From: Levilactobacillus parabrevis ATCC 53295
GTDB taxonomy: Bacteria; Bacillota; Bacilli; Lactobacillales; Lactobacillaceae
DNA length: 37,047 nt
Reading direction: 5' to 3'
Assembly: GCF_001434055.1 (NCBI RefSeq)
Contig: NZ_AZCZ01000027.1
Location: 1 to 37,047 of the forward strand
Part shown: positions 30,505 to 37,047 of the stretch, piece after piece
Position numbering within the stretch: the stretch's first letter is position 1
Layout: every line of letters starts with the position of its first letter
The notes under the pieces: model-generated
Database searches by the model: none
Told to the model about the DNA's origin: nothing
What the model saw: the letters and a program-made list of their open reading frames with translations, nothing else
Position numbers and translations under genes: made by a program

Positions 30505-30534
30505 AAGCCCCCTTTTTGCAAAGGGAGCTTTTTT
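30505..30534 (+). terminator. Terminator of the guanine riboswitch expression platform
   Basis: AAGCCCCCTTT pairs with AAAGGGAGCTT, followed by TTTTTTG. An additional 13-bp hairpin (GACGA-ACTCTTTT with AAAAGAGT-TCGTC, about 30454-30489) lies between aptamer and terminator and may form the antiterminating alternative. Confidence 0.85.
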
Positions 30535-30586
30535 GTTTTCATCAACCTTGGCGGCGTATGGACATCACGAGAAGGAGGAACTTTTC

Positions 30587-31963
30587 TTGCAGTCCACTAA
30601 GTCCGCAACACCAGCCTCGTCATCAGAAAACGGGCCCGCCTTACCCATGTGGCGCGCGGCCATTCTCGGTTTTCAGCATTTATTAGCTATGTACTCTGGT
30701 GACGTCATCGTTCCCTTACTGATCGGGGGCGCGCTTCATTTTAACGCCATGCAAATGGCCTACTTAATCAGTGCGGATATCTTCATGTGTGGGGTTGCAA
30801 CCCTCCTACAGCTCAAACGGACACCGTTGACTGGAATCGGCCTGCCCGTCGTTCTCGGCTGTGCGGTCCAAGCCGTGACGCCACTGAGCGCTATCGGTAA
30901 TCAATACGGCGTGGGCGTCATGTACGGGGCCATCATCAGCGCTGGGATCTTCGTCTTCCTTAGCGCTGGGTGGTTTTCAAAGATCAAGAACTTCTTCCCA
31001 CCCGTTGTGACTGGCTCACTCATCACCATTATTGGGTTTACGCTAATCCCCGTCGGCTTCCAAGATCTCGGTGGTGGGGACGCCACGGCGAAGAACTTTG
31101 GTGATCCCAAGATGTTGCTGATCGGCTTTCTGACGATGGGGATCATCTTAGGACTCAATGTCTTTGCCAAGGGATTTCTTAAATCACTGGCCATTCTAGC
31201 CGGTATCCTGATTGGCACATTCATTGCCGCCGCTATGGGCATGGTTTCTCTAAAGGCCGTGGGTCAAGCCAGCTGGTTTCACCTGCCGCAGTTCTTCTAC
31301 TTCGGCACGCCCAAGTTCGAATGGTCTTCTATTCTGACGATGATTCTGGTGTCGCTGACCACGATGGTTGAATCAACGGGAGTCTTCTTCGCTCTCGGCG
31401 AGATCACCGGTCGTAAGATTGGCGAAAAGGATTTAAAACGTGGCTACCGCGCTGAAGGTATCGCCGTGATTCTCGGCGGCCTCTTCAACACCTTCCCCTA
31501 CTCGACTTTCTCCGAAAACGTGGGGGTCGTGCAACTATCTGGCGTCAAGACCCGTAAGCCACTTTACTTCTCAGCATTGTTTCTCATGCTGCTAGGCTTA
31601 CTGCCTAAGATTGGGGCTCTCGCCACGGTCATCCCCAACGCCGTCCTCGGTGGTGCGATGATCGTTATGTTTGGGATGGTTGGTGTGCAAGGTATCCGGA
31701 TGCTGCAACAGGTTGACTTTAAGGACAACAACAATCTATTGGTCTCCGCCATCTCCATCGGTTTAGGCTTAGGCGTCACCGTCTATCCCCAGATCTTTCA
31801 AGCCATGCCTCAGTCGCTTCAGATCATCATGAACAACGGGGTCGTCATCGGCAGTTTCTCCGCGATCATCTTAAATATTGTGTTCAACATGCGGCCACAA
31901 CGGGCAGTAGCGCCAGCCCAGGCACAGGTCAACACGACTGTCCAGCCGCAGAATCATCACTAA
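30587..31963 (+). CDS. pbuX: Xanthine/guanine permease (NCS2 family, PbuX-like)
   Basis: The 458-aa, 14-segment nucleobase-cation symporter imports xanthine or guanine. Landmarks are LGFQHLLAMYSGDVIVPLLIGGAL at the N-terminus, the NCS2 signature stretch around TTMVESTGVFFALGEITGRKI and the substrate-site NTFPYSTFSENVGVVQLSGVKTRKP. The start is TTG at 30587, 8 nt after GGAGG. The in-frame TTG at 30533 lies in the terminator and is rejected. The guanine riboswitch controls the gene. No xpt phosphoribosyltransferase gene precedes it, unlike the xpt-pbuX operon of Bacillus. Confidence 0.93.
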   Translation: MQSTKSATPASSSENGPALPMWRAAILGFQHLLAMYSGDVIVPLLIGGALHFNAMQMAYLISADIFMCGVATLLQLKRTPLTGIGLPVVLGCAVQAVTPLSAIGNQYGVGVMYGAIISAGIFVFLSAGWFSKIKNFFPPVVTGSLITIIGFTLIPVGFQDLGGGDATAKNFGDPKMLLIGFLTMGIILGLNVFAKGFLKSLAILAGILIGTFIAAAMGMVSLKAVGQASWFHLPQFFYFGTPKFEWSSILTMILVSLTTMVESTGVFFALGEITGRKIGEKDLKRGYRAEGIAVILGGLFNTFPYSTFSENVGVVQLSGVKTRKPLYFSALFLMLLGLLPKIGALATVIPNAVLGGAMIVMFGMVGVQGIRMLQQVDFKDNNNLLVSAISIGLGLGVTVYPQIFQAMPQSLQIIMNNGVVIGSFSAIILNIVFNMRPQRAVAPAQAQVNTTVQPQNHH

Positions 31964-31986
31964 CAGTTTCACGTTGTCTGTCACTG

Positions 31987-32031
31987 TAGCCAGTAACTGG
32001 GCCCCTTTGCCCTGATTGCCGGCTATTTTTG
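31987..32031 (+). terminator. Terminator of the purine permease gene
   Basis: TAGCC pairs with GGCTA and GGGC with GCCC in one long hairpin, followed by TTTTTG. Confidence 0.82.
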
Positions 32032-32079
32032 TCCGCAATTTTTGACGTTTAGGATTAACTATAAATTACGTAGCAGAAA

Positions 32080-32281
32080 ACCTCCGCCTACGGCTGCCAG
32101 AAATTCCGCCTGTTGTGGGGAGCGCCTGCAGCCAAAGATCTGGCTTCCAGCTCGGTTTGAAACCTCGCCGAAATCATGCGAGTTTCCAAACACGCCCCAC
32201 GCTGTAAGTCCGGGAAGAACCAATCGCCCGGCCTAACACCGTCGACACAACTGGCTGCATCCCTGGCCTCCTTCGGCTAAG
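32080..32281 (-). repeat. Structured intergenic repeat, copy E (degenerate, full length)
   Basis: The left part aligns with copy C (CCTACGGCTGCCAGAAATTC, TTGTGGGG, CAGCTCGGTTTGAAA). The right end CCTTCGGCTAAG resembles the right end of copy A (CCTGCGGCTAAG). HP2 survives as GTTTGAAACCTCGC (32155-32168) against GCGAGTTTCCAAAC (32178-32191), 12 of 14 pairs. GTGGGG/CCCCAC also remain (32115-32120, 32195-32200). The perfect closing stem and HP3 of the intact copies are not visible. It lies 149 bp before copy F in opposite orientation. Confidence 0.6.
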
Positions 32282-32430
32282 AAACCGATTTTCTACTTTA
32301 TATAAGCGTCACACCCATCCTGATAGTCATAAATTGTCTAATTTAAATCCTGTATATTTCCACTTAGACTGTTCCCAAAATGTGCTACCCAATTTCATTT
32401 CGAGTTAGCCAGCCGGTTGGAGGCTTACAT

Positions 32431-32624
32431 CCATGTGAGCCGTGAGGGCCGGTGAAAATGGGCTCAGCTGTGGGAATTCTCTTAGTGGCGGGTTGAGCCG
32501 CTTAGAGAATTGGTGGTCGTGAGACTCGTTCCCCAGAGGCTGACGGCCAAGCCTAAAGACCGTCCTTTGGCTTTAGGCGCCCGCCCTCAGCGACACGGCC
32601 CATTTTCACCGGCCCGGCAAGGCG
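32431..32624 (+). repeat. Structured intergenic repeat, copy F (194 bp, intact)
   Basis: The closing stem is an exact 18-bp inverted repeat, gggccggtgaaaatgggc at 32446-32463 and its complement at 32598-32615. HP3 is aattctcttagtggc/gccgcttagagaatt (32475-32489, 32497-32511), with T-T mismatch and one T-G pair. HP2 is tggtcgtgag/ctgacggcca (32514-32523, 32540-32549), with one wobble and one mismatch. HP1 is gcctaaag/ctttaggc (32551-32558, 32571-32578), with loop accgtcctttgg. The ends are CCATGTGAGCCGTGAGG and CCCGGCAAGGCG. It ends 20 bp before the promoter of the ABC transporter genes. Confidence 0.88.
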
Positions 32625-32643
32625 CAATATATAAGTATTCATT

Positions 32644-32673
32644 TTGGCTTGCGGGCGAGGGTTCGCGTATAAT
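32644..32673 (+). promoter_or_regulatory. Promoter of the NatAB-like transporter operon
   Basis: TTGGCT (32644-32649) and a consensus TATAAT (32668-32673) are 18 bp apart, placing transcription start about 25 bp before the start codon and directly after repeat F. Confidence 0.65.
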
Positions 32674-32705
32674 GTGAGTATTAACTTTGAAGAGGAGAAC
32701 TGTGC

Positions 32706-33602
32706 ATGCTAAGCATTCAACACATCAGCAAGCAATTTGACACCGTGAAAGCCCTAACCGACGTAAGCTTTGACGTACCCAATGGCCAGATTCTAGGATT
32801 GATCGGTCAAAACGGTGCGGGTAAATCCACAACTTTTCACAGTATCCTAAATTTCATTAAATACGATGGTACCATCACCTGGCAGGGTCATCCCCTGTCG
32901 CCCGACGACTTCGATACGATTGGCTACCTGCCCGAAGAGCGGAGTCTGATGACGAAGCTGACCATTGAACAACAGATTGTTTACCTCGCGCGACTCAAGA
33001 ACAAATCGGCCAAGGATACGCGACTACGCATCGATGACTGGCTGGGCCGCTTTGCCGTCAAAGGCACCCGTAAGAGCCGGATCAGCGACCTGTCCAAGGG
33101 AAATCAGCAGAAGGTCCAGTTGATCTGTACTCTGATTCACCATCCCAAACTGTTGATCCTGGATGAACCCTTCAGCGGTCTCGATCCCGTTAACGCCGAC
33201 TTACTGAAGCAAGCCATTCTGAGCGCTCGCGATGACGGTGCCGCCATTATCTTTTCCAGCCATGACATGGAAAATGTTTCGGCGCTATGTGACCACCTGG
33301 TCATGTTAAGAAAGGGCGAAATGGTTCTAAACGGCACCCTTAATGAAGTCCGTTCACAGTTCGGTAAGACTGAACTCTACGTCACGACGGATTGGTCAGC
33401 TACCCGTCTCGCCACACTGTCCGGCGTGGCCGATGTGGAAACCCGTCAACCCGGACAGTACCTCTTGCATTTGACCGATCCAGCCGTGGGCCCCGACATT
33501 TTTGCGGAACTTACTCAGGGTCACTACATCGAAGAATTCAGTCAGCAGCCACCGACCCTCGATGAGATTTTCCGAATGAAAGTGGGTGAAGACCATGCGT
33601 AA
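32706..33602 (+). CDS. ABC transporter ATP-binding protein (NatA-like)
   Basis: The 298-aa cytoplasmic ATPase drives the adjacent ABC-2 permease. Walker A is GLIGQNGAGKSTTFHS near residue 35, the signature is LSKGNQQKVQLICTL, Walker B is LLILDEPFSGLDP and the H-loop is IFSSHDMENV. The signature has LSKGN rather than LSGGQ, which is common in the NatA/YhaQ group. A C-terminal DUF4162-like extension (about 215-298) is present. The ATG lies 8 nt after GAGGAG. The stop overlaps the permease start by 8 bp. Substrate is unknown; relatives export sodium, drugs or peptides. Confidence 0.92.
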   Translation: MLSIQHISKQFDTVKALTDVSFDVPNGQILGLIGQNGAGKSTTFHSILNFIKYDGTITWQGHPLSPDDFDTIGYLPEERSLMTKLTIEQQIVYLARLKNKSAKDTRLRIDDWLGRFAVKGTRKSRISDLSKGNQQKVQLICTLIHHPKLLILDEPFSGLDPVNADLLKQAILSARDDGAAIIFSSHDMENVSALCDHLVMLRKGEMVLNGTLNEVRSQFGKTELYVTTDWSATRLATLSGVADVETRQPGQYLLHLTDPAVGPDIFAELTQGHYIEEFSQQPPTLDEIFRMKVGEDHA

Positions 33603-34818
33603 GACCTGGGTCGTCACCTTTGAAACCTACCTTCGTCAAATCAAGTCCTGGAGCTTCCTGTTCATGGTGCTCGGACCCTTCCTGATGATTGGCCTGACGA
33701 TTGGGATCAGCTATCTGAGTGCCAACAGCGCCTCGAGTAGTCGGCAGGTTGCCGTCATCAGTACCTCGCAACCCCTGCGGCGCGACTACATCAAGCAACA
33801 GGATAGTGGCCTCAATACCAAGATCACCACGGTCAGCGCGGCCAAGTCTGCGATGGGCAAAAATCATCTGGCAGGCTACCTGCTACTCAGCGATAATCAG
33901 CAGCAGATTCGTGCCGACTATCACGGCAGTAGCCAGATGAGTAGCGCACTCAAGGCGCAAACGCAGAACTTTCTGAGTCGCTATCAACAGGCCCACAATT
34001 ACCAGCAGGCTAAATTAACGACTAAGCAACAGCGCCTATTGGCCCGAACGCCGGTCCTACAACAGCACATCGAAAAAAAGGCTGGCACCGCCAACCTAGC
34101 TAAGACGATTTCCTTCTGGATTCTGGTGACGATGATCTACATCATCCTGATTACCTACTCCACGATTGCTGCGCAGGAGATTGCTTCCGACAAGGGCACC
34201 AAGATTATGGAAATCATCTTCTCGAGTACCACGGCCACCAGCTACTTTGTGGGAAAGATCACTGGGATTCTGCTGGTCATTCTTACCCAGATTATCATCT
34301 ACCTGTTAGGTGGCTGGGCGGCATTTCAATTCGCCATGAACAACGCTTCCCTAAAGCCGCTGATTACGCAGTACCAAAGCCTAATTGACACCGTTCTTCA
34401 CAATCTACTGAGTATCAACCTGGTCTACCTGTTCTTGGGTGTGATCATCTACACGCTTCTCGCGGCATACAGCGGTGCAATCGTGGCCAAGGCCGAGGAC
34501 GCCTCCAAGGCGGCACAGCCGGTCATCATGCTCGGTGTATTTGGCTTCTTTGCGACCTTCCCGTTCCAAAATAACATGGACGCTTTATTGGTCAAGATTC
34601 TCTCGTACGTCCCATTCTTTTCGTCATACTTCATGCCGATGCGGATCATCAACGGCACAGTCAACGGTTGGGAACAGGCGATTTCACTGGTTGTGTTGCT
34701 AGCCGCTATCGCCCTCTTCGCCGGTTACATCGGCAGTCAATACCAACGGCTGATGCTACAAACGGACAACCGTAGTTTCTGGCAACACCTGTTACACGGC
34801 TGGCGTCACCAGAGCTAA
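33595..34818 (+). CDS. ABC-2 type exporter permease (NatB/YhaP-like)
   Basis: The 407-aa membrane protein has one N-terminal helix (about 22-42), a large extracytoplasmic domain (about 45-180) and five to six C-terminal helices. This is the ABC2_membrane_3 arrangement of NatB. EIASDKGTKIMEIIFSSTTATSYFVGKI is the conserved cytoplasmic coupling segment following the second helix. The ATG at 33595 overlaps the ATPase stop codon and its ribosome site is the GGTGA inside that gene, so translation is probably coupled. No clear terminator is visible after it. Confidence 0.9.
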   Translation: MRKTWVVTFETYLRQIKSWSFLFMVLGPFLMIGLTIGISYLSANSASSSRQVAVISTSQPLRRDYIKQQDSGLNTKITTVSAAKSAMGKNHLAGYLLLSDNQQQIRADYHGSSQMSSALKAQTQNFLSRYQQAHNYQQAKLTTKQQRLLARTPVLQQHIEKKAGTANLAKTISFWILVTMIYIILITYSTIAAQEIASDKGTKIMEIIFSSTTATSYFVGKITGILLVILTQIIIYLLGGWAAFQFAMNNASLKPLITQYQSLIDTVLHNLLSINLVYLFLGVIIYTLLAAYSGAIVAKAEDASKAAQPVIMLGVFGFFATFPFQNNMDALLVKILSYVPFFSSYFMPMRIINGTVNGWEQAISLVVLLAAIALFAGYIGSQYQRLMLQTDNRSFWQHLLHGWRHQS

Positions 34819-34859
34819 TCTACGCTAGTCGCTCACTTCTCCAATAATCACATTGCCCA

Positions 34860-34887
34860 TTAACATTTTTAGCCAACGTGCTATAAT
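34860..34887 (+). promoter_or_regulatory. Promoter of the tRNA-Ala gene
   Basis: TTAACA (34860-34865) and consensus TATAAT (34882-34887) are 16 bp apart, and the tRNA begins 15 bp after the -10. Confidence 0.65.
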
Positions 34888-34902
34888 TAATGGGTAAGTT
34901 TT

Positions 34903-34975
34903 GGGCCTTTAGCTCAGTTGGGAGAGCGCCTGCTTCGCATGTAGGAGGTCGTCGGTTCAAGCCCGATAAGGTCCA
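34903..34975 (+). tRNA. tRNA-Ala (anticodon CGC)
   Basis: The 73-nt cloverleaf has acceptor GGGCCTT/AAGGTCC, D arm with AGCTCAGTTGGGAGAGC, and anticodon stem CCTGC/GTAGG with loop TTCGCAT, giving anticodon CGC at 34936-34938. The T arm has TTCAAGC. The discriminator is A and CCA is not encoded. It reads GCG alanine codons. Body and acceptor resemble lactobacillal tRNA-Ala. Confidence 0.95.
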
Positions 34976-35752
34976 TTGAATAGCGCTTCAGGGATAGAAA
35001 AAAGTGCTAACGAGTTGAAATAAAGATATTCTCTACCCAAGTAGAAGTACTACTGATTGCTATAAGATAACAATCAATACCAACTACTTTGAGAAGCTCA
35101 TGCCTGGCAAAACAATGAAACTGTTAGCTGTAATAGCTGGCGGTTTTTATTTTTTTCTTATATCAAAAACCCCACCTCACCTACTCAGGCAGCGCACTTG
35201 GCATCACAGTGTGTAACAGATAATTATTAGGAGGACTCTTCAAGGACCTGACAACACCTATATTACGACCTGCAGCGGAGACGTCCTAACTAGCCATGTC
35301 CTATTGAGGCAGACATTTAGACACTATTCCCCTCCCCCATACTGAGCACACGTTCAACGATGGCGACTACTATGGCCCATTTATGTTTTGCAAGATAGGT
35401 GTATCCTATTAAGTAGAGCGTGGGGAAACAAAGGTACACAGGGCCTTACGCACCAAAGAAAAAAGCCCCGAGATTTACTATCAGGGGTGGTAATGTTGCT
35501 ACTACAGTTATCACAACAGCAGTTACCATTTGACAGATATTCTCAAGGCCCTAGGAATAAGGCACAGGCGGTTGGGAGCCGCTTGTGTTCGTGTACCCCA
35601 ATTCTAGCATGTCTTGTTTAGTGGCTCAACTTATTAGGGGGCGAGTAATATTATTAGTAAAAAAGCAAGTAGAATCTGCTGGGCAATCGCACTAGTACTA
35701 TTCGGGTTTAACCTGTGCTACTGGTTGCTTAGATTGATAGGGAGACTTTAAA
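34976..35752. other. Gene-free 777-bp stretch downstream of the tRNA gene
   Basis: No frame here has a credible start, ribosome site and length. A good AGGAGG at about 35229 is followed by no start codon at proper distance. Small dyads are present: TAGCGCTT/AAGTGCTA (34981-35009), GATTG/CAATC near 35056-35080, and CACAGGCGG/CCGCTTGTG (35563-35587). A possible minus-strand terminator (CCCC/GGGG then TTTTTT) lies near 35459-35480. Base composition shifts from the neighbouring genes and stop codons are frequent, as in decayed or foreign DNA. No copy of the tRNA 3' end is seen that would prove an attachment site. Confidence 0.5.
35121..35157 (+). terminator. Possible terminator downstream of tRNA-Ala
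   Basis: CTGTTAGC pairs with GCTGGCGG (three G-T pairs), followed by TTTTTATTTTTTT. It is the first T-tract hairpin after the tRNA, 145 bp away. Confidence 0.4.
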
Positions 35753-35950
35753 ATGGCTAAAAATGAATACACCGAGGCCCGTGCAAAGGCTAACCGTAAA
35801 TGGGACGAAAAAAACAAAGATCGAACCAGGTACTTAAACGCCCGGTCCGCTGCGCGTAGCTTCATACGCACCAAGTCCACACTTGACGATTTGCAAGAAC
35901 TCAGAGAACTAATCGACAAGCGGGAGACTGATTTAAAAAAGCAACCGTAA
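35753..35950 (+). CDS. Small charged helical protein, 65 aa
   Basis: The protein is strongly charged, predicted all-helical and without Cys. It has the pattern YTEARAKANRKWDEKNKDRT at the N-terminus, then YLNARSAARSFIRTKST and a helical end (LDDLQELRELIDKRETDL). Proteins of this shape (YTxAxxxAxxKWxxxNKxR then RSxARSFI) are widespread in lactobacilli and their phages, with no assigned function; this comparison is from memory and not verified. A coiled-coil or nucleic-acid-associated role is possible. GGGAG lies 8 nt before the ATG. It is 89 bp before the secreted protein gene, which has its own promoter-like sequence. Confidence 0.75.
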   Translation: MAKNEYTEARAKANRKWDEKNKDRTRYLNARSAARSFIRTKSTLDDLQELRELIDKRETDLKKQP

Positions 35951-35974
35951 ATTATCCTGCCAGTTAACAGGAAT

Positions 35975-36005
35975 TTGCTTAATGCCATTCGGCTTGTGTT
36001 ACAAT
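35975..36005 (+). promoter_or_regulatory. Putative promoter of the secreted protein gene
   Basis: TTGCTT (35975-35980) and TACAAT (36000-36005) are 19 bp apart, a long but usable spacing. Confidence 0.4.
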
Positions 36006-36038
36006 ATTTACCAAGGAGTTATATTAGGGGGTAACTAC

Positions 36039-36851
36039 ATGATTAAGTTAACAAGTAAGGGGACCATTGTTCTCATGATGCTGGGTTTAGCTGCAGGGAT
36101 TGGCCTTGCCACGGGGACGACCACAGCACAAGCATCAAGTAAGTATTTAGACTTGGGCCAGTCGGGGTACGTACGCACTAAAAAAGCTATGTACGTTGGT
36201 CTCTATCAAAAGCATGGCAACACCTATAAGCCACTGCTCAAGAAAAAGGGCGCCCTATTACGGGTTGCCGGTATCTACCAGCCGACCGGAAAAGGCCCCA
36301 TTAAAGTTTCTTTCACTTCTGGAGCAGTCCACTATAGTCGGCTGAGCAAACTTAGATTCTCAGACACAGCAACCATTCCGCTCACTAAGGCAAACTTTAA
36401 GAACGTCAAGCTAAAAGCACCTCTCCGTGGAACTGTGTTGCGAGCAGGTAATGGATTCAAAGAAGACAACAAATTTAATTACGGCAATAGTTCCGCATTT
36501 TACCTTACGCTGGATAATTATATTCAATACTATAGTAAATCAGCGCTGATTAAGTATGATGCTCAGGGTGAAATGGTGATTGATGGTGGAAACGCCATGG
36601 AAAACTACAAGCCTACTGCGTCAGCCAAGATGATTAAGACAACCGTTAAGGGCAACACGACCACCGTGCAGTATAACAAACGTATTAAGGGAATTCCTGG
36701 TAAAAAACTGAGTGCCCACAAATATCAGATCAAAATTACCAATCTCAAAACACGCGGCGGTAAAAATTTTGCAGAAGAAACTCGGGGTAGCTGGACGAAC
36801 TACACTGTTAATGCTAAGCCCTACTTTGAAGGCATGATGTACTTCGACTAG
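36039..36851 (+). CDS. Secreted protein of unknown function
   Basis: The 270-aa protein has a signal peptide (KLTSKGTIVLMMLGLAAGIG, cleavage near TAQASS, residue 32). The mature protein is basic, beta-rich and without Cys. Its N-terminal half (YVRTKKAMYVGLYQKHGNTY, then KKKGALLRVAGIYQPTGKG) looks like an SH3-like or SLAP-type wall module. The C-terminal half has no recognised motif. The ATG at 36039 follows AGGGGGT at about 7 nt; the longer frame from 35982 covers the promoter. It ends at a strong terminator. Surface or wall association is inferred from the signal peptide and basic charge. Confidence 0.82.
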   Translation: MIKLTSKGTIVLMMLGLAAGIGLATGTTTAQASSKYLDLGQSGYVRTKKAMYVGLYQKHGNTYKPLLKKKGALLRVAGIYQPTGKGPIKVSFTSGAVHYSRLSKLRFSDTATIPLTKANFKNVKLKAPLRGTVLRAGNGFKEDNKFNYGNSSAFYLTLDNYIQYYSKSALIKYDAQGEMVIDGGNAMENYKPTASAKMIKTTVKGNTTTVQYNKRIKGIPGKKLSAHKYQIKITNLKTRGGKNFAEETRGSWTNYTVNAKPYFEGMMYFD

Positions 36852-36860
36852 CTGCCACTC

Positions 36861-36894
36861 AAAAAAGACTACTCATAACTGGGTAGTCTTTTTT
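36861..36894 (+). terminator. Terminator of the secreted protein gene
   Basis: AAAAAAGACTAC pairs with GTAGTCTTTTTT around TCATAACTGG. After it, 36895-37047 contains no gene; a dyad GTAAC/GTTAC with outer CCCC/GGGG is visible at about 36943-36984. Confidence 0.9.
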
Positions 36895-37047
36895 AGCCGT
36901 TAACTTAAATTGAAGTTAATGGGATCTACATTTTATTAAATGCCCCCTAAGTAACAATTCTTGTAAAATGTTACCAACATGGGGTAGACTCTCTTTAGTC
37001 ATAAAATCGATAATTGATAATAAAGTCAACCACGCCCGTTTAAAAAC

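Noticed and set aside
30351-30545. Minus-strand frame across the guanine riboswitch
   Set aside because: It covers conserved riboswitch and terminator structure on the other strand, which explains the sequence.
35388-35621. 77-codon plus-strand frame in the gene-free stretch
   Set aside because: It has no ribosome site, low-complexity Gln/Leu composition and no recognisable family; it looks like chance opening.
36943-36984. Promoter-proximal operator at the right edge
   Set aside because: A GTAAC/GTTAC dyad with outer CCCC/GGGG is present, but no adjacent gene is visible in the window, so no function can be assigned.

Overview
The window looks like chromosomal DNA of a mid-GC Lactobacillaceae species, most like the Levilactobacillus brevis group. 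This is an inference from the gene set: secreted D-Ala-D-Ala carboxypeptidases with N-terminal SH3-like domains, DUF915 hydrolases, an LtaS-type lipoteichoic acid synthase, a ykoEDC-tenA thiamin locus, strong GGAGG ribosome sites and several TTG starts. No species assignment is proven by the sequence.

Layout. 1-1610: one end of an IS3-family insertion sequence running off the left edge. 1.6-7 kb: a DHA2-type MFS exporter, a membrane methyltransferase-like protein, a MerR regulator, a secreted NlpC/P60 hydrolase, a GNAT acetyltransferase and a histidine phosphatase. 7-15 kb: LtaS, a ferredoxin-NADP reductase, a DUF915 hydrolase, a PrsW-type membrane protease, a nucleoside hydrolase, a secreted lysine/threonine-rich protein and a Cof-type HAD phosphatase. 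15-21 kb: a second DUF915 hydrolase, an orphan PTS EIIC-like protein, another HAD phosphatase and two paralogous D-Ala-D-Ala carboxypeptidases. 21-25.3 kb: TPP riboswitch, ykoE, ykoD, ykoC and tenA. 26-30 kb: small proteins, a four-gene operon (four-repeat beta-rich protein, membrane protein, zinc ribbon, macro domain) and asparaginase. 30.3-35 kb: guanine riboswitch with a purine permease, a NatAB-like ABC exporter and tRNA-Ala(CGC). 35-37 kb: a gene-free stretch, a small charged protein and a secreted protein.

The most unusual feature is a family of intergenic elements of about 190 bp. Four copies look intact (6589-6779, 21828-22017, 25571-25760, 32431-32624) and two are degenerate (25356-25450, 32080-32281). 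Each intact copy folds into a closing stem of 15-18 bp around three hairpins. The arms differ in sequence between copies but remain self-complementary, whereas one 12-nt hairpin loop, a mismatch at a fixed place in another hairpin and the outer ends are conserved. That pattern indicates selection on structure, or recent spread of a structured mobile element. One copy separates ykoE from ykoD inside the thiamin operon, and another lies in the apparent leader of the histidine phosphatase gene.

A second theme is the cell envelope. Sequences resembling WalR (YycF) operators lie before the NlpC/P60 gene and before both carboxypeptidase genes, suggesting that these genes share WalRK control. LtaS, the DUF915 hydrolases and the secreted proteins add to the envelope character of the window.
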